In this document: positions 17,072-26,340 of the stretch, in pieces
How the letters are laid out: each line of letters opens with the position of its first letter
Position numbering within the stretch: the stretch's first letter is position 1
DNA from: an uncultured Alphaproteobacteria bacterium
Lineage (GTDB): Bacteria > Pseudomonadota > Alphaproteobacteria > Micropepsales > Micropepsaceae
Direction: 5' to 3'
Assembly: GCA_903837555.1 (NCBI GenBank)
Contig: CAILUV010000098.1
Span: forward strand, 1-64,000
Length of the DNA stretch: 64,000 nt
Position numbers and translations under genes: made by a program
The notes under the pieces: model-generated
What the model was told of the DNA's origin: nothing
The model's database searches: none
What the model saw: the letters and a program-made list of their open reading frames with translations, nothing else

Positions 17072-18232
17072 CTACTCACCCTCCAGTTCGACTACCACAG
17101 CTTCGCCGTTTTCCAGCGCGATGGCCAGATCGCCCTTGCGCATGGCAATGGCGTCGTTGCCAAAAACCTCGGCCCGCCAGCCATGCAGGGCGGCCACGTC
17201 TTCGTCCTCATTGGCCGCCAGTTTTTCGATATCCTCGGCATTGGCGATCAGGCGCGGCGCGACGCCGGCAGCCTCGGCCCGCAGCCGCAGCAGGGTTTTG
17301 AGCAGGTCCACCACGGCGGGTGAGGGCTCGCGGCGGCGGCGCTGCTTGTTCTCGGTCATGGCGCCTTCCGGCGGAGCGGCGGTCATGCCGACGGCGATGG
17401 CGTCCATCAGCCCCTTGCCCAGCTTGGAATTGGCAAAGCCCTTGGGGACCGCGCGGATGCGTTCCAGCGCCTCGGCTGACTCCGGCGGATGGGCCGCGAT
17501 TTCGGTCAGGGCTTCGTCCTTGAGCACCCTGCCACGCGGGATGTCGCGGGCCTGGGCCTCGCGCTCGCGCCAGGCGGCCAGCGCCGCCAGCACCGCCAGG
17601 AAGCGCTTGTTGCTGGTGCGCGGCTTCAGCCGCTTCCAGGACTGGTCGGGATCGAGCTTGTAAAGATGCGGATCCTGCAGTGCCGCCACATCCTCGGCGA
17701 CCCAGGCGAAGCGCCCGGTCTTTTCCAGCCGCGCCTTCATCCACTCATAGATCACGCAAAGATGGGTGACGTCGGCCAGCGCATATTCGAGCTGGCGCTT
17801 GGACAGCGGGCGATGGCTCCAGTCGGTGAAGCGCGCCGATTTGTCGATTTCCACCTTCGCGATCTTGCGCGCCAGGGTTTCATAGGACGCCGCATCGCCA
17901 AAGCCACAGACCATGGCGGCGATCTGGCTGTCGAACAGCGGATTGGGCAGCACGCCGCCCTGCAGGTAGAAGATTTCGATATCCTGCCGCGCCGCATGCA
18001 TCACCTTGACGATGTCGGGCCGGGCGATCAGTTCGTAGAACGGCTTCAGGTCCATGCCCGGCGCGAGGGGATCGATGATGCCCTCGATGCCGGGGGCGGC
18101 CACCTGGATCAGGCACAGCTTGGGATAATAGGTCTGATCGCGCAGGAATTCGGTATCCAGCGCCAGATAGGGGGCGTGCGCCAGTTCAGTCAGAAAGGCT
18201 GCCAGTGCCTCGTTTGTTTCGACAATCCGCAT
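17072..18232 (-). CDS. rnd: Ribonuclease D
   Basis: A 386-residue 3'-5' exoribonuclease of the DEDDy class that trims tRNA and other stable RNAs. Exo motifs: LALDTEFLRDQTYYP (Exo I), VMHAARQDIEIFYLQGG (Exo II) and RQLEYALADVTHL (Exo III with the catalytic Tyr). The C-terminal half contains the HRDC domain (NKRFLAVLAALAAWREREAQARD). The ATG at 18232 matches the usual start. It is divergent from aspS across 159 bases. Confidence 0.94.
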   Translation of the reverse strand: MRIVETNEALAAFLTELAHAPYLALDTEFLRDQTYYPKLCLIQVAAPGIEGIIDPLAPGMDLKPFYELIARPDIVKVMHAARQDIEIFYLQGGVLPNPLFDSQIAAMVCGFGDAASYETLARKIAKVEIDKSARFTDWSHRPLSKRQLEYALADVTHLCVIYEWMKARLEKTGRFAWVAEDVAALQDPHLYKLDPDQSWKRLKPRTSNKRFLAVLAALAAWREREAQARDIPRGRVLKDEALTEIAAHPPESAEALERIRAVPKGFANSKLGKGLMDAIAVGMTAAPPEGAMTENKQRRRREPSPAVVDLLKTLLRLRAEAAGVAPRLIANAEDIEKLAANEDEDVAALHGWRAEVFGNDAIAMRKGDLAIALENGEAVVVELEGE

Positions 18233-18391
18233 ACTGACCGTGATAGCGGGATTCGCCGCCCTGTGGTTGATTTAGTGGGCCGCCAAAGCGCGATTCTGAC
18301 GCAAAAACCGGGCGTTTCGAAAGGTTTGCCCCGCCCTTGACCGGCCCCCCATAAACCGCCAAAAACCCTGCGTTTCCTTGGAAAAACCGCC

Positions 18392-20197
18392 ATGCACGCC
18401 TATCGCACCCACACCTGCGGCCAGCTTCGCAAGGCCGATGTCGGGCAAACCGTCCGCCTGTCGGGCTGGGTCAACCGGCGCCGCGACCATGGCGGGCTGA
18501 TCTTCATCGACCTGCGCGACCATTACGGCATCACCCAGTGCGTGATCGAGCCCGATGCGGCCGCCTTCGCCACCGTCGACACCGCCCGCTCGGAATGGGT
18601 GTTGACCTTTACGGGCAAAGTGGTCGCCCGCAGCGACGAGACCGTGAACAAGGACCTGTCGACCGGCGAGGTCGAACTGCGCATCGAGACCGCCACGGTG
18701 CAGAGCCAGGCCCAGGAACTGCCGCTGCCGGTGTTCAGCGATCACGATTATCCCGAAGACACGCGCCTGACCTACCGCTTCCTCGACCTGCGGCGCGAGC
18801 GGCTGCACAAGAACATCATGCTGCGGGCCAATATCGTGACGTCTTTGCGCAAGCGCATGGTCGCGCAGGGCTTCACCGAATTCCAGACTCCGATCCTCAC
18901 CGCGTCCTCGCCGGAAGGGGCACGCGACTTCCTGGTGCCGTCGCGCCGTTATCCGGGCCAGTTCTATGCGCTGCCGCAGGCGCCGCAGCAGTTCAAGCAG
19001 CTCATCATGGTGGCGGGCTTTGACCGCTACTTCCAGATCGCGCCCTGTTTCCGCGACGAAGACGGCCGCGCCGACCGCTCGCCGGGCGAGTTCTACCAGC
19101 TCGATCTGGAAATGAGCTTCGTGACCCAGGACGACGTTTTCGCCGCCGTCGCGCCGGTGCTGGCCGGCGTGTTCGAGGAATTCGGGCAGGGCAAGAAAGT
19201 CACCCCGCATGACCAATTTCCGCGCATTCCCTATGCCGAGGCGATGCTGAAATACGGCAGCGACAAGCCGGACCTGCGCAATCCCATCGAGATCGTCGAT
19301 GTCAGCGAAATCTTCGGCCGCGCCGAGGTCGAGTTCAAAGCCTTCAAGAACAAGACCGTGCGCGCCATTCCGGCGCCGGGCGCCGGGCCGCAGCCGCGCA
19401 GCTTCTTCGACAAGCTCAACGAATGGGCCCGCGGCGAAGGTGCCGCCGGCCTTGGTTACATTCAGTTTGAAGACGAGGGCGGCGCGCTGGTGGGCAAGGG
19501 CCCCATCGCCAAGTTCATCACTGGCGCGGCGCTGGCCGACATGGCCAAGCTGGCCAAGGTGAAGGCGGGTGATGCGCTGTTCTTCAGCGCAGACGCCAAG
19601 GCCGACCGCGCCGCCAACCTGGCCGGTCAGGCGCGCACCCGCATCGGGCGTGAGCTGAACCTGATCCCGGACGGCGAATACAAGTTCTGCTGGATCGTCG
19701 ACTTCCCCATGTATGAGTGGAACGAAGACGACAAGAAGATCGACTTCTCGCACAATCCCTTCTCGATGCCGCAGTTCGACCGCGACAAGTTCCTCGCGCT
19801 GGGCAATGACGACAAGGACACGATTCTGGGCATGAAGGCCTACCAGTACGACATTGTCTGCAACGGCTATGAATTGTCGTCGGGTGCCATCCGCAACCAC
19901 GACCCGGACGTGATGCTGAAGGCCTTTGAAATTGCCGGCTATGCCCGCGAGGAGACCGAGGAAAAGTTCAAGGGCATGATCAACGCCTTCCGCCACGGCG
20001 CTCCGCCCCATGGCGGCACCGCGCCAGGCATCGACCGCATCGTGATGCTGCTGGCGGGCGAAGAAAACCTGCGCGAAGTCACCATGTTCCCGATGACCCA
20101 GTCGGCGCAGGACCTGCTGATGAACGCGCCCAGCCCCGCTGCGCCCAAGCAGCTCAAGGAGCTGCACCTGCGCGTGGTGTATCCGGAAAAAACCTGA
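18392..20197 (+). CDS. aspS: Aspartate-tRNA(Asp/Asn) ligase
   Basis: A class II aminoacyl-tRNA synthetase of 601 residues, the bacterial-type length including the GAD insertion domain. The N-terminal OB anticodon domain begins [12 protein letters not shown]. Motif 2 reads [19 protein letters not shown] and motif 3 [16 protein letters not shown]. Whether it also charges tRNA-Asn, as many alphaproteobacterial enzymes do with GatCAB, cannot be read from this window. A strong terminator follows the stop. The 646-residue antisense ORF in the track is a shadow of this gene. Confidence 0.97.
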   Translation: MHAYRTHTCGQLRKADVGQTVRLSGWVNRRRDHGGLIFIDLRDHYGITQCVIEPDAAAFATVDTARSEWVLTFTGKVVARSDETVNKDLSTGEVELRIETATVQSQAQELPLPVFSDHDYPEDTRLTYRFLDLRRERLHKNIMLRANIVTSLRKRMVAQGFTEFQTPILTASSPEGARDFLVPSRRYPGQFYALPQAPQQFKQLIMVAGFDRYFQIAPCFRDEDGRADRSPGEFYQLDLEMSFVTQDDVFAAVAPVLAGVFEEFGQGKKVTPHDQFPRIPYAEAMLKYGSDKPDLRNPIEIVDVSEIFGRAEVEFKAFKNKTVRAIPAPGAGPQPRSFFDKLNEWARGEGAAGLGYIQFEDEGGALVGKGPIAKFITGAALADMAKLAKVKAGDALFFSADAKADRAANLAGQARTRIGRELNLIPDGEYKFCWIVDFPMYEWNEDDKKIDFSHNPFSMPQFDRDKFLALGNDDKDTILGMKAYQYDIVCNGYELSSGAIRNHDPDVMLKAFEIAGYAREETEEKFKGMINAFRHGAPPHGGTAPGIDRIVMLLAGEENLREVTMFPMTQSAQDLLMNAPSPAAPKQLKELHLRVVYPEKT

Positions 20198-20222
20198 AGC
20201 CGAAGAGGGCAACAGAACAAAT

Positions 20223-20253
20223 AAAAAGGGCGGCTTTTCAGCCGCCCTTTTTT
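20223..20253. terminator. Bidirectional rho-independent terminator between aspS and atpF
   Basis: AAAAAGGGCGGC, loop TTTTCA, GCCGCCCTTTTTT: a 12-bp perfect stem with an A-run on one side and a T-run on the other, so it can end both the plus-strand aspS and the minus-strand atp operon. Confidence 0.9.
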
Positions 20254-20278
20254 GGGTCTAGCGCCCCACCTGAATTGG

Positions 20279-20773
20279 TTAGTTCAGCTTTTCGCCGACG
20301 CCCTTGATGCTGTCGGCGATCAGGCCGCTGGCGCGCTTTTCGTCCAGCTTGGCCACGATCAGCTTCTGCGCGGCCGACACGGCGGCATCGGCGGCCAGGC
20401 CGCGGATTTCGTTCACCGCCGCGGCTTCCGCCTGGGCGATCTTTTCCTGGGCAGCGGCTTCACGGCGGGCGATCTGGGCCTTCAGTGCGACGCGGGACTC
20501 TTCGGCGAAGCGGGCGGCTTCGGCCTTGGCGTCGGCCACGATGGCCTGGGCTTCGGCTTCAGCGCCGGCGGCGCGCTTCTGATAGTCGGCGAGCAGGACG
20601 GCAGCTTCGGCGCGCAGGCGCTTGGCTTCGTCCAGTTCGGCGGCAATCATCGCGGCGCGCTCGTCCAGCATCTTGCCCACGAGACCCGGCACGCCCTTCC
20701 AGAGCAGCAGGCCCACGACCAGGATGAAGCCGAGATATTCCCAGGTGTGATGGTCGGCGAGGATATGGCCCAT
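20279..20773 (-). CDS. atpF: ATP synthase F0 subunit b
   Basis: A 164-residue peripheral-stalk subunit. One N-terminal membrane helix (EYLGFILVVGLLLWKGV) is followed by a long Ala/Glu-rich amphipathic helix (KRLRAEAAVLLADYQKRAAGAEAEA) that reaches the F1 head. It is the last gene of the F0 operon; its ATG follows the b' stop closely (stop at 20777-20779). The presence of a separate b' gene is typical of alphaproteobacteria and photosynthetic bacteria. Confidence 0.95.
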   Translation of the reverse strand: MGHILADHHTWEYLGFILVVGLLLWKGVPGLVGKMLDERAAMIAAELDEAKRLRAEAAVLLADYQKRAAGAEAEAQAIVADAKAEAARFAEESRVALKAQIARREAAAQEKIAQAEAAAVNEIRGLAADAAVSAAQKLIVAKLDEKRASGLIADSIKGVGEKLN

Positions 20774-20776
20774 GGC

Positions 20777-21304
20777 TTAGTTCCCAACCGCCTTGGCGGC
20801 TTCGTCGGACGAGACCTTGTCGCCGGTCAGCCGCTCGACGATCGCGATGGCCGCGTCGCGGGCGGCGGTGCCGACCGTGGCCTTGGCAGATTCGCGGGTG
20901 GCGTTAATGCGGGCGTCGGCGGCAGCCATCGCCTTGGCGGCTTCGGCATCGGCGTCCGCCTTGGCCTTGGCGATTTCACCGTTCAGCGACTGGCGGGTTT
21001 CTTCGGCCAGGGCGTTGGCGCGGCTGCGCGCATTCGCCAGGGACGTTTCATAACCCGCCTGGGCCGCTTCGGCTTCGGCGCGGGCCTTGCTGGCTTCAGC
21101 GATGGCGCTGTTGATGGCGCTGCGCCGGCTGGTGATCACGCCATTGATGCGCGGACCCGCCACCCGCCACACCACGGTGAACAGGAACGCAAACGTCACC
21201 ACCAACCAGAAAATCTGGGTGGGAAAGGTGGACGTATCCAGCGGCGGAAATCCGCCTTCCTGCGGATGTTCCGTCGTGGCAGTGGTGTGAACGGGCTCTG
21301 CCAA
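20777..21304 (-). CDS. atpG: ATP synthase F0 subunit b'
   Basis: A 175-residue second stalk subunit. A hydrophilic leader with GGFPPLDTSTFPTQIFWLVVTFAFLF supplies the membrane helix, followed by a coiled-coil rich in Ala, Glu and Arg. The start is TTG at 21304, four bases past the atpE stop; no better start exists before the conserved FPPLDTSTFP block. The symbol atpG/atpF2 for b' varies between annotations and must not be confused with F1 gamma. Confidence 0.92.
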   Translation of the reverse strand: MAEPVHTTATTEHPQEGGFPPLDTSTFPTQIFWLVVTFAFLFTVVWRVAGPRINGVITSRRSAINSAIAEASKARAEAEAAQAGYETSLANARSRANALAEETRQSLNGEIAKAKADADAEAAKAMAAADARINATRESAKATVGTAARDAAIAIVERLTGDKVSSDEAAKAVGN

Positions 21305-21308
21305 GGTA

Positions 21309-21533
21309 TCAGCCGTACAGGATGATCATGGCCACGAGCAGGCCGAACAGGCCGGTGGCTTCGCAGAGCGCGAAGCCCAGCAGCAGGTTGGTGGTCTGGC
21401 TGGCAGCAGCGCCCGGATTGCGCAGCGCGCCCGACAGGTAGGCGCTGAACACGTTACCGATGCCGATACCGGCGCCGATCAGCGCGAAGCAGGCAAGGCC
21501 CGCGCCAATCATCTTTGCAGCTTCAACTTCCAT
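21309..21533 (-). CDS. atpE: ATP synthase F0 subunit c
   Basis: A 74-residue proteolipid that forms the rotor ring. Two membrane helices are joined by the polar loop; helix 1 has GAGIGIGNVFSAYL, and helix 2 carries the proton-binding glutamate in LLLGFALCEATGLFGLLVAM. The carboxylate is Glu, with no sign of the Na+-binding pattern, so proton coupling is expected. Confidence 0.96.
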   Translation of the reverse strand: MEVEAAKMIGAGLACFALIGAGIGIGNVFSAYLSGALRNPGAAASQTTNLLLGFALCEATGLFGLLVAMIILYG

Positions 21534-21553
21534 AGTAATTCCCTTCTTGGATT

Positions 21554-22315
21554 TTAGTGTTGATCGTGGAGATGGAGAGCTTCGTTGAGATAGATGCAGG
21601 TCAGGATCGCGAAGACATAGGCCTGCAGGAAGGCAACCAGCAGCTCGAGCAGCATGATCGCGACGATCAGCAGCATCGGGCCGATGGAGAGAAGCGAGAG
21701 CACGCCGCCAGCGGCGCCCAGCGACACCACGAAACCGGCGAACACGCCCAGCATGGTGTGACCCGCGAGCATGTTGGCGAACAGACGGACGGCCAGGCTG
21801 ATCGGGCGCGTCATGAACGAAATGAATTCGATCGGGATCAGCAGCGGCAGCAGATAGACCGGCGCATGCGGCACGAACAGCTTCAGGAAGCCGATGCCGT
21901 GCTTCATGAAGCCGGTGACAATGACCACCAGCATGACGAGGCTGGACAGCGCGAAGGTTACGGCGATCTGGCTGGTCACGGTGAAGGTGCCGGGCACCAT
22001 GCCGAAGAAGTTGCAGCAGACCACGAAGATGAACAGCGTGAAGACGAAGGGGAAGAATTTCAGTCCGCTCGGTCCGGTCGTCGAATGGATCATGTTCGCG
22101 ACGAATTCGTAGGACACTTCGGCCAGCGACTGCCCGCGTGTCGGCACCAGGCGGCCCGGCTTGGCGGCAAGGCTGAGGAACACCGAGGCGACGACCGCCA
22201 CCAGCACCATCATCGCGGCCTGGTTGGTGAAATGGATGGCGTGACCGCCGATCTGGAAGAGGGGGGCCTCAACCAGCGGCTTGATGGCGAACTGCTCCAT
22301 CGGGTTCATGGCCAC
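21554..22315 (-). CDS. atpB: ATP synthase F0 subunit a
   Basis: A 253-residue stator channel subunit with five to six membrane helices. The essential arginine lies in TRPISLAVRLFANMLAGHTML. GTG 22315 is preferred (AGGAG 9 bases upstream, inside the end of atpI); ATG 22309 is a possible alternative (MNPMEQF). The gene order atpI-atpB-atpE-b'-b without F1 genes is the alphaproteobacterial layout. Confidence 0.96.
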   Translation of the reverse strand: MAMNPMEQFAIKPLVEAPLFQIGGHAIHFTNQAAMMVLVAVVASVFLSLAAKPGRLVPTRGQSLAEVSYEFVANMIHSTTGPSGLKFFPFVFTLFIFVVCCNFFGMVPGTFTVTSQIAVTFALSSLVMLVVIVTGFMKHGIGFLKLFVPHAPVYLLPLLIPIEFISFMTRPISLAVRLFANMLAGHTMLGVFAGFVVSLGAAGGVLSLLSIGPMLLIVAIMLLELLVAFLQAYVFAILTCIYLNEALHLHDQH

Positions 22316-22321
22316 GAACTG

Positions 22322-22657
22322 TTACTCCTCAGGCTTCGACGCGGGCTTGGCCGCGATCTCGGCGTTGATCTCTTTTGCCGTGCGCATCACGTTGCGGATG
22401 CCCGCCGCTGCGCCCAGCATGAAAAATACAATCAGGAAAACCGGTTTGGTCTGATATCCGATTCCGGCAAACAGCCAGTCGATACCCCATCCCAGTCCTC
22501 CGCCCACGACCACGCCCGCAACCAGATCGGTGGTTAGGCGGCCGGCGATGCCCAGTGGCGACGGTGCCGGACGCTTGTCCCGTGCAGTCTGCCGTGCCTG
22601 GGCCTCATCCACCCGCCTGCCCAGTTCGTTCAGCCTGTCGGGGTCGGGAGCCGTCAA
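22322..22657 (-). CDS. atpI: AtpI-family protein (F0 assembly factor)
   Basis: A 111-residue protein with two membrane helices (LVAGVVVGGGLGWGIDWLFA and PVFLIVFFMLGAAAGIRN), matching the AtpI/MgtC-like proteins encoded first in atp operons, which assist c-ring assembly. The start is TTG 22657 with AGGAG 7 bases upstream. A promoter-like pair of hexamers lies 66-94 bases upstream of the start. Confidence 0.88.
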   Translation of the reverse strand: MTAPDPDRLNELGRRVDEAQARQTARDKRPAPSPLGIAGRLTTDLVAGVVVGGGLGWGIDWLFAGIGYQTKPVFLIVFFMLGAAAGIRNVMRTAKEINAEIAAKPASKPEE

Positions 22658-22722
22658 AACCGTCTCCTAAGTGCCGAAAAACCGTTCAAAAAGGGCCTTT
22701 GCAGCGCATCAAAGGCGGGCGG

Positions 22723-22751
22723 ACCATATGTGCGGCCCCCAAGGGTGTCAA
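22723..22751 (-). promoter_or_regulatory. Candidate sigma-70 promoter of the F0 atp operon
   Basis: On the minus strand, TTGACA (22751-22746) is followed by a 17-base spacer and TATGGT (22728-22723). The -35 is a consensus match and the -10 matches four of six. It is the only such pair I see upstream of atpI. Confidence 0.5.
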
Positions 22752-22793
22752 GAATGACAGACTGCTGCAAACCTCTGACATAAAAGGATAATA

Positions 22794-22838
22794 TGCGGGC
22801 GCGGCAAAACGCCGAGCGCTTTTAGGCGCTTACCCGCA
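22794..22838. repeat. Perfect three-way-junction inverted repeat between smc and atpI
   Basis: Outer stem TGCGGG (22794-22799) pairs with CCCGCA (22833-22838). Inside are two perfect hairpins: CGGC-AAAAC-GCCG (22802-22814) and AGCGC-TTTTAG-GCGCT (22815-22830). All three helices pair without mismatch in 45 bases. It lies 16 bases past the smc stop, so it may be the smc 3' end, but no U-tract follows. Confidence 0.45.
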
Positions 22839-22854
22839 GAATCACCGGTGAGGC

Positions 22855-25800
22855 TTATTCCGCCGCTATCTTTTCGGCTTCGGCCAGGGACACCGACACC
22901 AGCTGGCTGACGCCACGTTCCGCCATGGTGATGCCGAACAGGCGGTCCATGCGGCTCATGGTCAGGGCATGGTGGGTGATGACCAGGAAGCGGGTGCCCG
23001 ACATGCCGGTCATCTGGGTCAGCATCTTGCAGAAGCGTTCGACGTTGGCGTCGTCCAGCGGGGCGTCGACTTCGTCCAGCACGCAGACCGGGGCAGGGTT
23101 CACCAGGAACACCGCGAAGATCAGCGCCATGGCGGTCAGGGCCTGTTCGCCGCCCGACAGCAGGGCGAGCGACTGCAGCCGCTTGCCCGGCGGGCGGGCG
23201 AAGATTTCCAGGCCCGCTTCCAGCGGATCTTCGGATTCGGTGAAGGTGAGCTTGGCTTCGCCGCCTTCGAACAGCTTGGTGAAAAGCTCCTTGAAGTTGG
23301 CGTTGACCTTTTCGAACGAGGCCAGCAGGCGTTCGCGCCCCTCCTTGTTCAGGCTCTGGATGCCGCGGCGCAGGCGGTCGATGGCGCCGGTCAGGTCGTC
23401 GCGGTCGGCCGTAAGCGTGGTGAGGCGATTTTCCTGTTCGGTCGCTTCTTCCTCGGCGCGCAGATTGACGCCGCCAAGCTGCTCGCGTTCCTGCTTGAGG
23501 CGCTCAACGCGTTTTTCCGCCTGTTCCAGCGGCGGCAGTTCTTCGCCGTCCTTGATCTCGGCGCGTTCGGCCAGATCGGCGGGGGTGCATTCCAGTTCGT
23601 CCTGAATGCGGGTCTTGAGTTCTTCGATCCGCTGCGCGGCGCTTTCCGACAGCGCCTGGGCGCGGGCGCGTTCTTCGCGCGCGCTCGACAGCGCCGCATC
23701 GGCAAGCTTGGCGTGCTTGTCGGCTTCGGCCAGAACGGTCTCGGCTTCCTGGCGCGCGTCCGAGGTTTCCTTGCGCGCGGTTTCCGCCGTGGCGATCGCA
23801 TCCATCAGCGCGTTGCGCTTGTCGGCGATCTGCTGCGGCAGTTCTTCGGCCGCTGCCAGTTCAACGCCCAGCTCTTCCTGGCGGCGCGTCAGTTCGGCGA
23901 CGTGCGTCGAAGCATCGGCTTTGCGGGCATTCCAGCGGCCTTGCTCATCGGTGATGGCGGCAAGGCGGCGGGCGCGTGCTTTGCCTTCGCGGCGCAGGCT
24001 TTCCAGCGCACCGCGCGCTTCACCGGCCTTGGTGCGCGCATCGGCGGTGCCGCTGCGGGCCTCGGCGACGCTGGCGTTCAGCGCCATGCCGTCGCCCAGC
24101 TCTTCCAGGCCGGCCTCAGCCTGCTGATGCGATTCCTGCGCGGCTTCCACCGACTGGGTGAGGCGGCGGATTTCGGATTCCAGCGAGGCAAGCTGCGAGG
24201 CGCGTTCGGCGGCCGCGCGGGCGGCGCGGGTGGCCTGATCCTGCGCGCCAATCAGCGCCTGTTCGGCGCCGCGTTCCTGCGTTTCGGCTTCGCGCAGATA
24301 TTCGCGCGCCTTTTGCGCGGCTTCCTTGGCGGCGGAATAGTCGGCGAAGTACGTGGCGCGGATTTCACGCGCGGCATCGGTCTCGCCCTGAAGCGCGGTG
24401 AGGCGGTTGCGCTGTGCCAGGCGAATGGCCGATTGCGACGGCGCGTCGGAAGAGGCGGTGAAGCCGTCCCAGCGCCACAGGTCGCCGCGCGCCGACACCA
24501 GGCACTGGCCCGGCTTGAGCTGCTTCTGCAATTCGGCGCCCTGGTCGGGGAACACCAACCCTGTCATGGCGAGGCGGCGATCCAGCGCGGCAGGCGCCTT
24601 GACGAATTCGCTGAGCGGCTTGGCGCCCTGTGGCAGCACCGCGTCGAATTCGAACGCGCCCAGATCGCGCCAGTGATACGGCGAATTGCTGTCGAGCGGG
24701 GCCTGCAGGTCGTCGCCCAGCGCGGCGCCCATGGCCGCTTCGTAACCGGACTGCACCGTTACCGCATCGACCAGCGGCGGGAACAGGCCTTCGCCTTCAG
24801 GATGCAGGAGATCACCCAGCGCCTTTACTTCGGCGGACAGGCGATTGACCTCACGTTCCGCATTTTCCAGCGGCTCGCGCGCGGCGGCTTCACGGGCTTC
24901 GGCTTCGTGGAAACGGGTGCGGGCTTCGCCTGCGGCGCTGCGGGCGGCTTCCGACGCGCCGCGGGCGCGTTCGGTTTGCGCTTCCGCGGCGTGAACGTCA
25001 GGGGCGTCCTTGGCCTGTTCCAGCGCGGCATCCAGGCGCGCCTGCGCGTCGGAAAGCTGGCTGGTGCTGGAATCCAGCAGCGCGGCGGCCAGGCTGCGGC
25101 CCCGTTCCAGACTGGACTTCTTGGCGTTCCATTCGGCGAGTTCACGGTTGAGCTGTTCCAGCAGCTTTTCCGCATCACTCAGGCTCTGCGCCATTTCATT
25201 GGCTAGCGTCTCGGCGGCGGCCAGGTCTTCGCCGGCATTTTCGCTGGCGGTGTTCAGGGCGCGTTCTTCCTCGCCCAGCGTGGCCAGCGCGCTGTCGGCG
25301 TCGCGTTCCAGTGCCTGCTCGCGTTCGGTATCGGCGGCGCCCTGCGCGATGAGCTGGCGGATGCGCTGCGCCGCTTCGCGGGCGCGCTGTTCTTCGGCAT
25401 CGAGCTGCTCGCGCTGGGCGATCAGGCGGTGATGGGCGGCGGCGCGTTCGGCTTCGGCCTGGCGCAGCGGCGGCAGGATGGTGGCGGCTTCGCTCTGCAC
25501 CGTCGACGCCTTGGCGGCGACATCGGTGGCCGTGGCGACGGCGGCGGCAGCAGCGGACAATTCTTCGGCCGACACGGCCGCCTTGGCCTCGGCGGCGGTC
25601 CAGCGCAGGTAATGGGCGAGGGCTTCCGCCTTGCGGATGTGACCCGACAGGTTGCGGTAGCGCGAGGCCTGACGCGCCTGGCGCTTCAGGCTGGCGACCT
25701 GGCCTTCGACTTCGCGGATGACGTCTTCCAGCCGCGACAGGTTGGTTTCGGCGGCGCGCAGGCGCAATTCGGCTTCGTGGCGGCGCTGATGCAGGCCGCC

Positions 25801-26310
25801 GATGCCGGCGGCTTCTTCCAGGATGGCGCGGCGCGCCAGCGGCTTTTGCGAAATCAGCAGGCCGATCTGGCCCTGGCGCACGAACGCGGTCGAGCCCGCA
25901 CCCGAAGATGCGTCGGCGAAGAAAATCTGCACATCGCGCTGGCGCACGTCGCGGCCATTGATCCGGTAGACGCTGCCGGCCTCGCGCTCGATGCGGCGCG
26001 ACACTTCGATCGTGTCGCAGTCGGTATAAGGGGCGCCCGCGGTGCCGTCGGTATTGTCGATGAAAATCGTCACTTCGGCGACGTTGCGCGCCGGGCGTCC
26101 GGCGCTGCCGGCGAAGATCACATCGTCCATTTCGCTGCCGCGCACGGAGGAGGGACGGGTTTCGCCCATCACCCAGCGCATGGCATCAAACAGGTTGGAT
26201 TTGCCGCAGCCGTTCGGGCCGATCACGGCGGTCAGGCCGGGCTCGACGAAAAGCTCCGTCGGTTCGACGAAGGACTTGAAACCGGAAAGCCTGAGGCGTG
26301 TGAACTTCAA
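22855..26310 (-). CDS. smc: Chromosome segregation protein SMC
   Basis: The condensin ATPase of 1151 residues. The N-terminal head has Walker A GPNGCGKSN; two long coiled-coil arms flank a hinge at roughly 500-650; the C-terminal head has the ABC signature LSGGEQALTAMALIFAVF and Walker B VCVLDEVDAPLDD. The start is TTG 26310 (MKFTRLRLSGFKSF) with AAGGA 8 bases upstream. It partners ScpA and ScpB encoded at 14.8-16.4 kb. A 745-residue antisense ORF in the track is a coding shadow. Confidence 0.97.
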   Translation of the reverse strand: MKFTRLRLSGFKSFVEPTELFVEPGLTAVIGPNGCGKSNLFDAMRWVMGETRPSSVRGSEMDDVIFAGSAGRPARNVAEVTIFIDNTDGTAGAPYTDCDTIEVSRRIEREAGSVYRINGRDVRQRDVQIFFADASSGAGSTAFVRQGQIGLLISQKPLARRAILEEAAGIGGLHQRRHEAELRLRAAETNLSRLEDVIREVEGQVASLKRQARQASRYRNLSGHIRKAEALAHYLRWTAAEAKAAVSAEELSAAAAAVATATDVAAKASTVQSEAATILPPLRQAEAERAAAHHRLIAQREQLDAEEQRAREAAQRIRQLIAQGAADTEREQALERDADSALATLGEEERALNTASENAGEDLAAAETLANEMAQSLSDAEKLLEQLNRELAEWNAKKSSLERGRSLAAALLDSSTSQLSDAQARLDAALEQAKDAPDVHAAEAQTERARGASEAARSAAGEARTRFHEAEAREAAAREPLENAEREVNRLSAEVKALGDLLHPEGEGLFPPLVDAVTVQSGYEAAMGAALGDDLQAPLDSNSPYHWRDLGAFEFDAVLPQGAKPLSEFVKAPAALDRRLAMTGLVFPDQGAELQKQLKPGQCLVSARGDLWRWDGFTASSDAPSQSAIRLAQRNRLTALQGETDAAREIRATYFADYSAAKEAAQKAREYLREAETQERGAEQALIGAQDQATRAARAAAERASQLASLESEIRRLTQSVEAAQESHQQAEAGLEELGDGMALNASVAEARSGTADARTKAGEARGALESLRREGKARARRLAAITDEQGRWNARKADASTHVAELTRRQEELGVELAAAEELPQQIADKRNALMDAIATAETARKETSDARQEAETVLAEADKHAKLADAALSSAREERARAQALSESAAQRIEELKTRIQDELECTPADLAERAEIKDGEELPPLEQAEKRVERLKQEREQLGGVNLRAEEEATEQENRLTTLTADRDDLTGAIDRLRRGIQSLNKEGRERLLASFEKVNANFKELFTKLFEGGEAKLTFTESEDPLEAGLEIFARPPGKRLQSLALLSGGEQALTAMALIFAVFLVNPAPVCVLDEVDAPLDDANVERFCKMLTQMTGMSGTRFLVITHHALTMSRMDRLFGITMAERGVSQLVSVSLAEAEKIAAE

Positions 26311-26340
26311 CGTGTATGTCCTTGTACGAAACGGCCCGCC

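Noticed and set aside
18272-20212. 646-residue ORF antisense to aspS
   Set aside because: Fully overlaps a certain aspS gene and has His/Gln/Val-rich shadow composition without domains.
22969-25206. 745-residue ORF antisense to smc
   Set aside because: It lies wholly inside smc on the other strand, is rich in Arg/Gly/Phe as expected for a shadow of Ala/Glu coiled-coil codons, and shows no family motif.
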